Source: a virus
Strand: one strand, 5' to 3'
IMG/VR virus record: IMGVR_UViG_3300026183_000005
Span: 1-57,166 of that record
Length of the DNA: 57,166 nucleotides
This document shows, piece by piece, positions 26,965-34,076 of the stretch. A program made the translations under genes and the position numbers. The notes under the pieces were generated by a model. That model searched no databases, was not told the DNA's origin, and saw only the letters and a program-made list of their open reading frames with translations. Within the stretch, counting starts at the first letter, position 1. Every line of letters starts with the position of its first letter.

Positions 26965-27293
26965 GCTGCCTTCTTCTTCGCCTCCTTCGCCTGCCTTGCA
27001 GAAATCTTGTAATGTCTATTGAACCACTTGCTTGCAGGTTCCCGTGAAGCATTCGTACGTAGTCCAATGAACTTACTCATCTCATTTTCATCAGCTAGGA
27101 ATGTGCACTCCTTGTCAGCCCATTCAGAGAACACACCATTGTACACCTTCGCACGAAAGCACCATTCCCATAGTGTCTTCTCAGTTATCTCGTTCATACC
27201 AAGAAACATGGTGAAGTAGATAACCAATTCTCTTTTGGTCTCGGATATATTATCCCACTCCTTAACCTTTTTTGCATTCCAGTCTAAACTCAT
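26961..27293 (-). CDS. Unknown protein, 110 aa
   Basis: Helical protein with a Lys/Ala-rich tail (ARQAKEAKKKAA). The central ADENEMSKFIGLRTNASREPASKWF segment could be a helix-turn-helix. ATGA overlaps on both sides. Not recognised. Confidence 0.45.
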   Translation of the reverse strand: MSLDWNAKKVKEWDNISETKRELVIYFTMFLGMNEITEKTLWEWCFRAKVYNGVFSEWADKECTFLADENEMSKFIGLRTNASREPASKWFNRHYKISARQAKEAKKKAA

Positions 27294-27868
27294 CGTTCGT
27301 TAGGTAGCATTAGTGTGTATCCGAGTGCCATGTTCGGCCAATCATCACCGAAGTCATTCGCTCCCCTAATTGGGATAGCACCCTGTTCGAGATAGAACTT
27401 CCAACGACCAGGGGGATGATTAGTGATGTTGTATGTCCTGTGATACGCAGGAGGAATGTCTGTGTCCTGCCTCATGGTGAGCATGGCAGCAGTAACATTA
27501 AGCGCATGCTCTTCCATTACTACATCCTCTACTAATTTCTTAGGGATGCCATGCCTGTCCTTGAGTATATTGTGTGTCTTAACATCAAATCGCACACGGT
27601 CTAATCTTTCATACCCTTGCTCATGTGGCACAATTAGTTCAACCACAAGGAACTGCTCTTTCTTGAGCCGATGCTCAGCATTAATGAGTATGTCGTTCAA
27701 TAACCAGTAGGATTCCGCTAGCTCCATATGCTGACGGACACCCTCGGTGTATATGTATCTCTCGCTTGTTAATGGCTCATTGTTGTAGAACCGGTCGGAG
27801 CCACCCGACATCATTGCTCTTGCTTCCTCAAGTTGTGAAGCAAGGACTGGTGTTGCTGTTGTTGTCAT
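27290..27868 (-). CDS. DUF6876-like protein
   Basis: Start set at ATG 27868 (MTTTATPVLA), which overlaps the ligase-like stop by one base; 192 residues. RFYNNEPLTSERYIYTEGVRQHMELAESYWLLNDIL resembles the YTxGVxxLAxxxxAYWLxD core of the DUF6876 family found on plasmids and phages, as I recall it. The ending PPGRWKFYLEQGAIP is less familiar. Function of the family unknown to me. Confidence 0.4.
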   Translation of the reverse strand: MTTTATPVLASQLEEARAMMSGGSDRFYNNEPLTSERYIYTEGVRQHMELAESYWLLNDILINAEHRLKKEQFLVVELIVPHEQGYERLDRVRFDVKTHNILKDRHGIPKKLVEDVVMEEHALNVTAAMLTMRQDTDIPPAYHRTYNITNHPPGRWKFYLEQGAIPIRGANDFGDDWPNMALGYTLMLPNER

Positions 27869-28575
27869 TATTTGTATCGGACTTTTATCCATTCGGATGT
27901 GTCCTTTTGATTCCATTTGTATGTATGGGTGCGCTTCTTTAGCACCACACCCTCATACGGCATATCCTCCCACTTCTCAGATAGGGATTTCATGTCTTCG
28001 TACATCGCTCCCGCAAGTGATATGTCAGGATACTCTTTAGTATTCACTCTGCCTGATACGCAGTCGCTCGATGGCAGAGCAAATATGTCGTACTTAATTT
28101 CCTCCCAATATGGCTGAGCGGGCAACCATGCCTTAATTATATCGTGACGCACATGGTATTCGGTAGCCTCCTCACTTATTGGTCTGCCGTTCCAAGTCTG
28201 AACATCTCGTCTCCCCATGCTCCGCATGTCAGGAATATCGAGTAGGGCACACTTGCCTTTGTTCGGACCGGATGCAATCATCTCAATGTCGAATACTCTG
28301 CACCCTGTGTTCGGCGTGAATATCTCACGCAACTCTTCATATATATGTTTCGTGTCACATTTGGTATACAATCCGCCGTGTCGGTTGAATGCATTGCCGT
28401 GTGATAGTATAACGCGATGCGTATGTCCGCGCCCACCATCTGTACCTAACTTTACTTGCTCAATCCATTCTCCCCGTAGGTTCTTGAATGTATGCTCCGA
28501 GCCCCTGATTGGACGCTCGGGTGTGCCTGGACATATATTACTCACTTCAATGTCCATCTCGCTCATTTTACTCAT
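27868..28575 (-). CDS. ATP-dependent DNA ligase-like nucleotidyltransferase
   Basis: 235 residues. Late motifs are convincing: VFDIEMIA (about 94-101, motif III-like), YEGVVLKKR (about 208-216, motif IV) and EWIKVRYK at the C terminus (motif V). RVILSHGNAFNRHGG resembles the motif Ia arginine region. The lysine motif I (K-x-D-G) is not standard; KLGTDGGRG near residue 42 is the only candidate, with two extra residues between K and DG. There is no OB domain. It may seal nicks or may be a diverged relative. Coupled to neighbours by short overlaps. Confidence 0.6.
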   Translation of the reverse strand: MSKMSEMDIEVSNICPGTPERPIRGSEHTFKNLRGEWIEQVKLGTDGGRGHTHRVILSHGNAFNRHGGLYTKCDTKHIYEELREIFTPNTGCRVFDIEMIASGPNKGKCALLDIPDMRSMGRRDVQTWNGRPISEEATEYHVRHDIIKAWLPAQPYWEEIKYDIFALPSSDCVSGRVNTKEYPDISLAGAMYEDMKSLSEKWEDMPYEGVVLKKRTHTYKWNQKDTSEWIKVRYK

Positions 28576-28871
28576 TTGAATCGTGATATGGGTTGCTCAT
28601 CATAGTTACTCACCTCCTTGAGAGGGTGCATTACAGGCAATGTGGCAGTACTACCTCCGTATTCATCTTTAGTGATGACTAGCTCATATGGCATGATGGT
28701 GAGGTCAGAGTGCTCGTACATCCTAGTCATACCACTCTCCATCTGTCGTACACGCTGGATACACTTCCACAATGATGACACAATGACAGGCTTGCCGTCC
28801 TCACATATCATGTGTGACCCTTCGATGTGATACTTTGGGTCAGGCGGGCATACTTCTTCCTCAATGCTCAC
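28572..28871 (-). CDS. Unknown protein, 99 aa
   Basis: No in-frame ATG near the previous stop; a GTG at 28871 gives an 11-base overlap, and ATG 28886 gives a 26-base overlap, so the start is open. It has SSLWKCIQRVRQMESGM and a beta region DLTIMPYELVITKDEYGG. Not recognised. Confidence 0.45.
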   Translation of the reverse strand: MSIEEEVCPPDPKYHIEGSHMICEDGKPVIVSSLWKCIQRVRQMESGMTRMYEHSDLTIMPYELVITKDEYGGSTATLPVMHPLKEVSNYDEQPISRFK

Positions 28872-29133
28872 CGTATAACTCCTCATCTACGAGGTCCTGC
28901 ACCATCTCTGATGCATCCGTTCCATTGTCACGAATAACCTCGTTTACATCCTCTGCAGTAACAGACTTGTAGTGTGGGTTGTACCTAAAGAGCATACCCC
29001 CAGGTTTCCTGAATCCACAGTGCAATATAAACCCACGCTCGAGGCCTTTCTCAATCAGCTGCTCCTCATTCAGGTCGAAGTTGAAGTCAGGTGCATGCCT
29101 CCTCCAGAACTCTTTACTTGTGAAGCTCCTCAT
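28861..29133 (-). CDS. Unknown protein, 90 aa
   Basis: Start chosen at ATG 29133 (MRSFTSKEF), which makes the usual ATGA overlap; a TTG at 29148 is the alternative. FILHCGFRKPGGMLFRYNP is a beta-hairpin-like block, with a helical C terminus (DVNEVIRDNG, EMVQDLVDEEL). Unknown function. Confidence 0.5.
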   Translation of the reverse strand: MRSFTSKEFWRRHAPDFNFDLNEEQLIEKGLERGFILHCGFRKPGGMLFRYNPHYKSVTAEDVNEVIRDNGTDASEMVQDLVDEELYGEH

Positions 29134-29282
29134 AGTCCGTACCACCAAGGAAGTGGTTTAGGTTTGGGTGGATACAATGCATCATTCAGCTCCCGTATCT
29201 GTTCAAGTAGCTCAGAAGACGGATGCTCAGCATACTCGCAGAACATTTGCAGTAGTACTCTCTTAGAGAAATCCCTATTCAT
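29130..29282 (-). CDS. Small protein, 50 aa
   Basis: A 50-codon frame with four-base overlaps at both ends, which is strong positional support. It has a helical start (DFSKRVLLQMFCEYAEH) and a Pro-rich end (YPPKPKPLPWWYGL). Function unknown. Confidence 0.6.
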   Translation of the reverse strand: MNRDFSKRVLLQMFCEYAEHPSSELLEQIRELNDALYPPKPKPLPWWYGL

Positions 29283-29668
29283 AGTCCTGGGTCCGCATCT
29301 GAATATTCATCAATGTACTCATCATATGAGCCATTGAGTCCACGCGTTTCATGTTCTTCTTCTTCAATGCACTTACGCAGGTAGCGTTCCCGTTCATCGG
29401 TCTCTTCGTTATAGAAGTGTATGGTAGGAGACCATATTACGGTATCGGGTTTCAGTTTAGTTAAGCCTGGTAGAAGCTTATGAATGAGTGTGGTCATGGC
29501 AGCAACTGCATCATACTTGGACATATCATTCAGATTATCCTCAAACGCACCACGTGGGTCATACTTTAGTAACTGCTCTAGCGTGTAGTCATCATCGTCC
29601 ACATCAGGCAGATAGTCCCAAAGTAACCACTGTGCTGCCTTCAGGGGTAATTTCTCTAGCAGTTCCAT
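29279..29668 (-). CDS. Unknown acidic protein, 129 aa
   Basis: Begins with MELLEKLPLKAAQWLLWDYLPD and has a very acidic end (YDEYIDEYSDADPGL). Helical in the middle (VAAMTTLIHKLLPGLTKL). It overlaps the upstream gene by 13 bases. Not recognised. Confidence 0.5.
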   Translation of the reverse strand: MELLEKLPLKAAQWLLWDYLPDVDDDDYTLEQLLKYDPRGAFEDNLNDMSKYDAVAAMTTLIHKLLPGLTKLKPDTVIWSPTIHFYNEETDERERYLRKCIEEEEHETRGLNGSYDEYIDEYSDADPGL

Positions 29669-29886
29669 TCGCCATTCTCCTCGTTAATCATAGCGTCGTC
29701 CGACGCTTTAATACTTCTCAGTAGTCCTAGTATGGTAGTCTCATCATGCTCCATATCCTCAATAATGTGAGAAATATGCTGAGGCTCATTCATATCTTGT
29801 TCAGCTTGTGAGCGATACTCATTGTAGTTCGCCTCATCCTTCTTCTCCTCTTCAACAGAGGGTTGTGGTATGTAGTTATCTTTCAT
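29656..29886 (-). CDS. Unknown acidic protein, 76 aa
   Basis: Rich in Glu, Asp, Gln and Asn, mostly predicted helix, with HIIEDMEHDETTILGLLRSI as the likely folded core. ATGA overlap with the gene before. Function unknown. Confidence 0.45.
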   Translation of the reverse strand: MKDNYIPQPSVEEEKKDEANYNEYRSQAEQDMNEPQHISHIIEDMEHDETTILGLLRSIKASDDAMINEENGEWNC

Positions 29887-30158
29887 CGTTTTGTATACAC
29901 GCGCTCAAACGGGTTGATGTGTATTTCATCTATAAGGATGAACACAACAGCCTGCTCCACAGCTACAGTGTAATTAATGTCCCTGAATGGGATTTGTTCG
30001 CCTGCGTCTAATCGTGCGGATGTCTTAGCGATAAGATTCGCACTCACAGTCTCTTTCTTTCCGGTAGACAAGCGCGTGACCACATAGCCTCCGCGCTTGC
30101 CTTCCCTAGACTCAATCAGATACTTAGCACCTGATTGGTTGCAGAATGTAGCATTCAT
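29883..30158 (-). CDS. Unknown basic protein, 91 aa
   Basis: Start set at ATG 30158 (MNATFCNQSG) for the ATGA overlap. YLIESREGKRGGYVVTRLSTGKKE looks like a small beta fold; the C terminus is FILIDEIHINPFERVYTKR. Possibly nucleic-acid binding. Not recognised. Confidence 0.45.
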   Translation of the reverse strand: MNATFCNQSGAKYLIESREGKRGGYVVTRLSTGKKETVSANLIAKTSARLDAGEQIPFRDINYTVAVEQAVVFILIDEIHINPFERVYTKR

Positions 30159-30358
30159 TGTTCTTCCGTTAACTCCCATTTACCAACAGTGCTGCCGTTG
30201 CGGTCTTTTATAGACCCGCCTGCATTAAGCGTGTCGCCCTCCTTAAACTGAGCAACTCCCTCAAGTACAGGCACCTTCAGATGTGACAGGATACGGGATA
30301 ATTCGTAGTCATCATCGAAGGCAGAGTTGTCGCAGGTGATAGTTAGATTAAACTTCAT
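30155..30358 (-). CDS. Unknown protein, 67 aa
   Basis: Begins MKFNLTITCDNSAFDDDYELSRILSHLK and ends with a beta-like stretch GSIKDRNGSTVGKWELTEEQ. The start of this family (F-x-L-x-I-x-CDNxAF) is one I have seen in other phage proteins of unknown function. It lies 27 bp after the palindromic element at 30386-30407, so it may open a transcript. Confidence 0.5.
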   Translation of the reverse strand: MKFNLTITCDNSAFDDDYELSRILSHLKVPVLEGVAQFKEGDTLNAGGSIKDRNGSTVGKWELTEEQ

Positions 30359-30385
30359 TGCATTTTAGTAATAGTGAATCTGATT

Positions 30386-30407
30386 GTTACTACTTAAAAT
30401 TAGTAAC
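30386..30407 (-). promoter_or_regulatory. 22-bp GTTACTA/TAGTAAC palindromic element
   Basis: GTTACTA, 8 bp of A/T-rich spacer, TAGTAAC. It differs by one base from the copy before the capsid gene at 51119, although it is 20 kb away and before a minus-strand gene. Candidate promoter core or operator. Confidence 0.6.
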
Positions 30408-30410
30408 ATA

Positions 30411-30779
30411 TCAAGCATAACCGACAGATGCCAGGTGATATGCAAGTGATTGAGTGTAATCGAATGGTGTTGAGTCGAGCTTACGCTGATGTGAGCGCAC
30501 AGTGACATTGTTATTGGCTAGCTTGCGTTGTGATGCTTGCAGTCGATTGAAGCGGAACTTCTGACCACGGTTGAAGAAGGATACGGCATCCTTAATCATC
30601 CAACCCTTTGGGCTGTTGATACGGTCTCGGTTCATCATGCTGCGCAACCAATCGCCTGACTTGCTGTTAGCAATCGTTACATTCCCGCTGGGGGCATTGA
30701 TAATAAACGCAGGGCGTGCAAGACGCTTTCTGCGTTGTGATGTTAGTCTTTGATTTTTCATAGTAAATAGTTTTTTCAT
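30411..30779 (-). CDS. Unknown very basic protein, 122 aa
   Basis: Arg/Lys/Asn/Gln-rich from end to end, with NAPSGNVTIANSKSGDWLRSM, then a helical KFRFNRLQASQRKLANNN. It likely binds nucleic acid. ATGA overlap with the upstream gene; its 3' end is next to the palindromic element. Not recognised. Confidence 0.5.
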   Translation of the reverse strand: MKKLFTMKNQRLTSQRRKRLARPAFIINAPSGNVTIANSKSGDWLRSMMNRDRINSPKGWMIKDAVSFFNRGQKFRFNRLQASQRKLANNNVTVRSHQRKLDSTPFDYTQSLAYHLASVGYA

Positions 30780-31015
30780 CGTTCCATCATCTCATCCCAC
30801 TTCTCAGATAGGGTGTGTCCATCATCACCTGACTGTACTTCCTCGCAGAATTGCGCCCAATCATCAGTGGAAAACACATCATCCATGACTTGTGCTTGTT
30901 CCTCATCTGTGAGAGGTGTGCCGTCAAGATGTGTCAGGTCACTCATATTAATAACAAGTGGCTCCTTCTTTGGTGCACATGCTTCGTCTAGTACTTCAGT
31001 TAATGGTATTGTCAT
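30776..31015 (-). CDS. Unknown acidic protein, 79 aa
   Basis: Acidic and helical, with TPLTDEEQAQVMDDVFSTDDWAQFCEEV. It is coupled to the basic 122-residue protein that follows, so the pair could interact. A good ribosome-binding site (AAGGAGG) lies just before its ATG. Function unknown. Confidence 0.55.
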   Translation of the reverse strand: MTIPLTEVLDEACAPKKEPLVINMSDLTHLDGTPLTDEEQAQVMDDVFSTDDWAQFCEEVQSGDDGHTLSEKWDEMMER

Positions 31016-31116
31016 TATTGTTTCCTCCTTAGTTGTTTAATTAGCCTCCGCATTCTTTCAGCGGAGATTCGTTTAGGTGTGTTGTAGAACATAAGTCAAG
31101 TTGTGGGTAGTGATAG

Positions 31117-31515
31117 TTATTTTGAAACAATATCAGCGAGTGGTGTGTAGCTGTATAGTCCGGCATCCTGCTTGGCACGGGCGTATGATGCGGCGTGTTC
31201 GTCAGGTGTGTACCCACCGAGGATGCACGCAGTGTCAGCAGTTGGTGTGTAATCTCGGTCGACTTTTGGCACACTACATCCAATTGTACCGGGCTTCTCG
31301 AACTTGAGTGGTACCGCTGGGGCATATGTAGACCCCATTAACCTATTATACATATACCCCAATACATCCTCAGGAGTACGCAGGTTGTCATGTGGCTTGG
31401 TATTGTCGATACCCGATAGATGTACGAAGCGTGGTTCTGTGCCGTACTTTACATGAGAAGGACCGGCATGTGGATGCATACCCACAAGTGGACGGATGTC
31501 TGATATTGTCTTCAT
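31117..31515 (-). CDS. Unknown protein, 132 aa
   Basis: Start chosen at ATG 31515 (MKTISDIRP) because it overlaps the preceding stop by ATGA. It is rich in His, Pro and Tyr, with DDIR-like turns, EDVLGYMYNRLMGS and a final DEHAASYARAKQDAGL. Possibly a virion or regulatory protein. Not recognised. Confidence 0.5.
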   Translation of the reverse strand: MKTISDIRPLVGMHPHAGPSHVKYGTEPRFVHLSGIDNTKPHDNLRTPEDVLGYMYNRLMGSTYAPAVPLKFEKPGTIGCSVPKVDRDYTPTADTACILGGYTPDEHAASYARAKQDAGLYSYTPLADIVSK

Positions 31516-31823
31516 GATATTGCGTTGTTGATGGCTAGCCACAAGTCGGCACGCCATTCGATTTTGTCTGATGTTAGTATGTAAATATTATCATTCGATG
31601 AGTCAGCCTCGAGCAGGTCGAATAAGTTGAAGTCCTGGATGGCAAGCGCATCCTCGGCAATGGTCAGGTCGAACACCAATGGTATGTCAAATGGTGCAAG
31701 CTCTAATCCTTTTGGTTTTTTAGGAAACCGACGACGAGTGTTACTCCTGTACGCACGGCTACCCTTGGTAGTCATCGCAATGCGACCACCCATTGGCTTG
31801 GCATATACTTTGCCATTTCTCAT
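31512..31823 (-). CDS. Unknown protein, 103 aa
   Basis: Basic first 40 residues (SRAYRSNTRRRFPKKPKG) and an acidic rest (LTIAEDALAIQDFNLFDLLEADSS). It is the first gene downstream of the hammerhead cleavage site, so its mRNA would begin with a 5' hydroxyl about 36 nt before the ATG. An AAGGA ribosome-binding site is present. Function unknown. Confidence 0.5.
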   Translation of the reverse strand: MRNGKVYAKPMGGRIAMTTKGSRAYRSNTRRRFPKKPKGLELAPFDIPLVFDLTIAEDALAIQDFNLFDLLEADSSNDNIYILTSDKIEWRADLWLAINNAIS

Positions 31824-31853
31824 GATAAATCCTTGGTTAAGGGTTGAAGTTAT

Positions 31854-31935
31854 GTAGTAGACAAATACTGATGCACCCTGCCCGTATTGACAGGGTGCGC
31901 ATAGGTTTCGGCTATTAAAGCCTCATCAGTACTAC
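31854..31935 (-). ncRNA. Hammerhead ribozyme (type I topology)
   Basis: The minus strand carries the full hammerhead core: CTGATGA, a 4-bp stem II (GGCT/AGCC with loop TTAAT), then GAAA. Stem III starts AC/GT, has a 2x2 loop, ATGC/GTAT, a 4-nt bulge and a perfect 8-bp GCACCCTG/CAGGGTGC hairpin with a 10-nt loop. The cleavage triplet GTC lies at 31862-31860. Stem I is GTAGTA/TACTAC, 6 bp, open at the ends. Cleavage is expected between 31860 and 31859. Stem I includes the stop codon of the gene before, so cutting would separate the two mRNAs in the gap. Confidence 0.8.
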
Positions 31936-32507
31936 TTTGAAGAGAGTTTACTCTTCATGTGTGCAACTATTTCACCCGGTGTTGCTGCCGATGCTTTCTT
32001 CATCTTGCGACCAAGTGTGCCGGACAACCTGAATGATGTTGTACCATTCTTGTTGTGCTTCAGCGTATTCTTAGAGAATGTCGCTGTGTTTGACTCACGA
32101 TGCTCACGAATCAAATCGAATGTTGCATCGATTGCCTCATCGTTGCAGAAGTTGTCGAGATAATCCTGCTTGGCTAACTTCTTAGCCTCGCCGTAAGACA
32201 TTGCATTTATGCCTAGGAAATCAGTTGTACCATGAAATCCTGTCTCATCATGGGAAATCTGACTTAGAACATATTCATTGTCAGGCAAACGATAGCCACT
32301 TGGTACGCTGTATGACTTGTCTTCACGAATAGCATTGAGCTTGTCGAGAATCATTTTAGTAGTCATTACCTCAGTGGTCTCCTCGTCGAGTATGGCTTTA
32401 GCATTGGCACCATCTATAGCCTGTTCACTCAGTCTAAGTATTCTCTCAGCCTCAGCACGGTCAGATTCTAGTAATGCATCGAAGTGTGTTAATGTTGTAT
32501 TATTCAC
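31932..32507 (-). CDS. Unknown protein, 191 aa, first gene of the minus-strand early block
   Basis: Helical N-terminal half (ALLESDRAEAERILRLSEQAI) and basic C terminus (SFRLSGTLGRKMKKASAATPGE). It ends in KLSSK; its TAG stop is part of stem I of the hammerhead ribozyme. It lies next to the 0.9-kb structured non-coding region and has an AAAGGA ribosome-binding site. Not recognised. Confidence 0.55.
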   Translation of the reverse strand: MNNTTLTHFDALLESDRAEAERILRLSEQAIDGANAKAILDEETTEVMTTKMILDKLNAIREDKSYSVPSGYRLPDNEYVLSQISHDETGFHGTTDFLGINAMSYGEAKKLAKQDYLDNFCNDEAIDATFDLIREHRESNTATFSKNTLKHNKNGTTSFRLSGTLGRKMKKASAATPGEIVAHMKSKLSSK

Positions 32508-33411
32508 TTTGTATCCTTTGGTTAGTTGATTGTTAATACTACACTTTGTAGTAGACCAAATCCCTTCTCATCAGTGGCTTAGAATGTGGCATGAGTTGCC
32601 TCGCTCCCTGAATCTTTTACGCTCCCTGTGTTTATGCGATATTATCGGATTGTCAGTGGAAGTTATACACGACTTGGCTCCACCCTACACTGACCACTCC
32701 CGAAGGAGGTTTTGTGCTTTGCCTTGGCAAGTTGCTTTCCGTACTAGGTAAAAGTGAACTTGTTTTATCCTCGACCTTTTAGGTTGCTCTTGACTCAATC
32801 TTAGGGATTACTGCCCCTAGGTTAGATTGACCCCGTCTTAGCATGATTGCCCCGTTAAGACAATCCCTCGCACGCTGACCCTTTAAAGACTATTTTTACC
32901 AATGTTAACCATTGGATAGCCTACCATACCCGAGCACTCGCCCTCCTCTGACTACTGACCCAACCAAGGGTGTTCGCCTCCGAGCGAGATACCGTTACCT
33001 GTCGCAGGCAGAGCGGATAAGTTAGATTATAGACCCATGACTTTTCAGGCGGCTTGGCAGTTTCACTCCTTAGCTTGCAATCGAATGCACGTCTCGAATA
33101 GTGACTCATGGCGGGTAAGGTTTCCCTCGCTTGGTGAGCGAGTTTCACCCTTGGGGTAGTCAATCCCCAATCCGTACCCCGTACGGACAATGTGTAATAT
33201 GTATGAATGTTAAGCATTGTACCCATATAAACCCCACGAAATCAGGGGTTTAGGGGATTTCTGTTACTACCTGTGCAGTTAGTAACACACCCCCCCCTTG
33301 GGGGGGACGGCAAATTTGGCTGTGCGTTGATATATACCCTCTTTCTCGGGTTTCCATGGATTTGGAAATTGCCAAAAATAAAAAAATTGGGATTTTGGGC
33401 TTTGGTACTAC
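32508..33411. ncRNA. About 0.9 kb non-coding, densely structured region
   Basis: No convincing gene. At least a dozen hairpins are seen: TACTACA/TGTAGTA (32537-32553), GTCAGTG/CACTGAC (32652-32694), TTGCC/GGCAA (32719-32730), TCAATCT/AGATTGA with inner TAGGG/CCCTA (32795-32830), GTCTTA/TAAGAC (32835-32861), CCAATG/CATTGG (32899-32915), CTCGCT/AGCGAG (33126-33142), TTGGGG/CCCCAA (33151-33170), CCGTAC/GTACGG (33172-33186), ACAATG/CATTGT (33187-33220), AAACCCC/GGGGTTT (33229-33251) and a C8/G7 hairpin (33290-33306). It lies between divergent transcripts, next to a tRNA gene. Position and size recall the large phage RNAs GOLLD and ROOL; I cannot match their consensus from memory. Strand is undetermined, and an origin is an alternative. 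Confidence 0.5.
33263..33286. promoter_or_regulatory. GTTACTA/TAGTAAC palindrome with 10-bp spacer
   Basis: Perfect 7-bp arms around a 10-bp spacer that itself holds the palindrome CTGTGCAG. It is a variant of the 22-bp element and lies in the divergent gap before the tRNA gene. Confidence 0.45.
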
Positions 33412-33487
33412 GCCATCGTAGCTCAGTTGGTAGAGCATTCCACTCGTAATGGAAAGGTCACCGGTTCGATTCCGGTCGATGGCTCCA
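33412..33487 (+). tRNA. tRNA-Thr (CGT anticodon)
   Basis: 76 nt including an encoded CCA. The acceptor (GCCATCG/CGATGGC), D arm (GCTC/GAGC), anticodon arm (TTCCA/TGGAA with loop CTCGTAA), 5-nt variable loop and T arm (ACCGG/CCGGT with TTCGATT) all pair perfectly. The anticodon CGT reads ACG. It is the only tRNA I find. It could supplement a rare host tRNA, and it neighbours the structured region. Confidence 0.95.
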
Positions 33488-33525
33488 TTGAAAAACTAAA
33501 GTTGTACTTTAGATTTGCAGGGTAT

Positions 33526-33547
33526 GTTACAAGATATAGGTAGTAAC
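33526..33547 (+). promoter_or_regulatory. 22-bp palindromic element before the Gly-rich virion block
   Basis: GTTAC at the left and TAGTAAC at the right with the standard 22-bp length; one changed base in the left arm (GTTACAA). It lies 40 bp before the GTG at 33590 and just after the tRNA. Confidence 0.45.
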
Positions 33548-33589
33548 ATCATTGACTATTGGTTTTTAAGGACTTAGAATGAAAATAGT

Positions 33590-34075
33590 GTGGCTGAGCT
33601 AGCAGAGAGACCTAGATACGCGCTTCAGGGCAGACCTGAGGTAAGGGAAGCTATGTCTAAGCTTGAGGACAAGTGGGAGCAGGGGGAGCATGTAAAGGGT
33701 GATGCCTGGGTGAATGTTGTGAACGGAGGCTTAGAGCATCAATTTATCAACGGGCTATATGTGAGAATGGTACGATTACCCGCGGGAATGTGCTTTACTA
33801 CTAAGATTCACAAGAAGGAACATCCATTTTTTTTGATGTCGGGCAAATGTCGGGTACTCACAGAAGAGGGAGTTGTGGACATGGTTGGCCCGATGATGGG
33901 AGTTACTCCACCTGGCACAAAAAGATTAATGTATATCGAGGAGGAAGTTGTGTGGTACACAGTCCACCGCACAGATATGACAAATCCACAGGATGTGGAG
34001 GAAGAAGTCATAGCTAAGGACTTTGAGGAATTTCAATTTTCAGAAGAACAAATATTAAAAATACAGGAGAAATAA
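33590..34075 (+). CDS. Cupin-like phage protein
   Basis: 161 residues. Two beta-rich repeats (GLYVRMVRLPAGMCFTTKIHKKEHPFFLMSGKCRVLTEEG and VGPMMGVTPPGTKRLMYIEEEVVWYTVHRT) look like a single cupin barrel, with H near residues 74 and 78 as possible metal ligands. Similar proteins occur in podovirus tail or head-completion regions. The start is GTG; the earlier ATG at 33579 runs into a stop after 7 codons. It opens the plus-strand block after the tRNA. Confidence 0.55.
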   Translation: MAELAERPRYALQGRPEVREAMSKLEDKWEQGEHVKGDAWVNVVNGGLEHQFINGLYVRMVRLPAGMCFTTKIHKKEHPFFLMSGKCRVLTEEGVVDMVGPMMGVTPPGTKRLMYIEEEVVWYTVHRTDMTNPQDVEEEVIAKDFEEFQFSEEQILKIQEK

Positions 34076-34076
34076 A

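Noticed and set aside
31041-31325. A 94-codon frame on the minus strand opposite the 31117-31515 gene region
   Set aside because: It overlaps a better supported gene in another frame and has no ribosome-binding site or coupling.
32538-32580. CTGATGAG followed by GGTCTACTAC on the minus strand, resembling a second hammerhead
   Set aside because: No stem II, no GAAA and no suitable partner strand are present; only the GTCTACTAC end matches the true ribozyme.
32921-33226. A 101-codon frame on the minus strand inside the structured region
   Set aside because: Low-complexity mixture with no coding features, made of hairpin arms; more likely a chance frame.
33290-33306. C8/G7 hairpin as a terminator
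   Set aside because: No T run follows on either strand.
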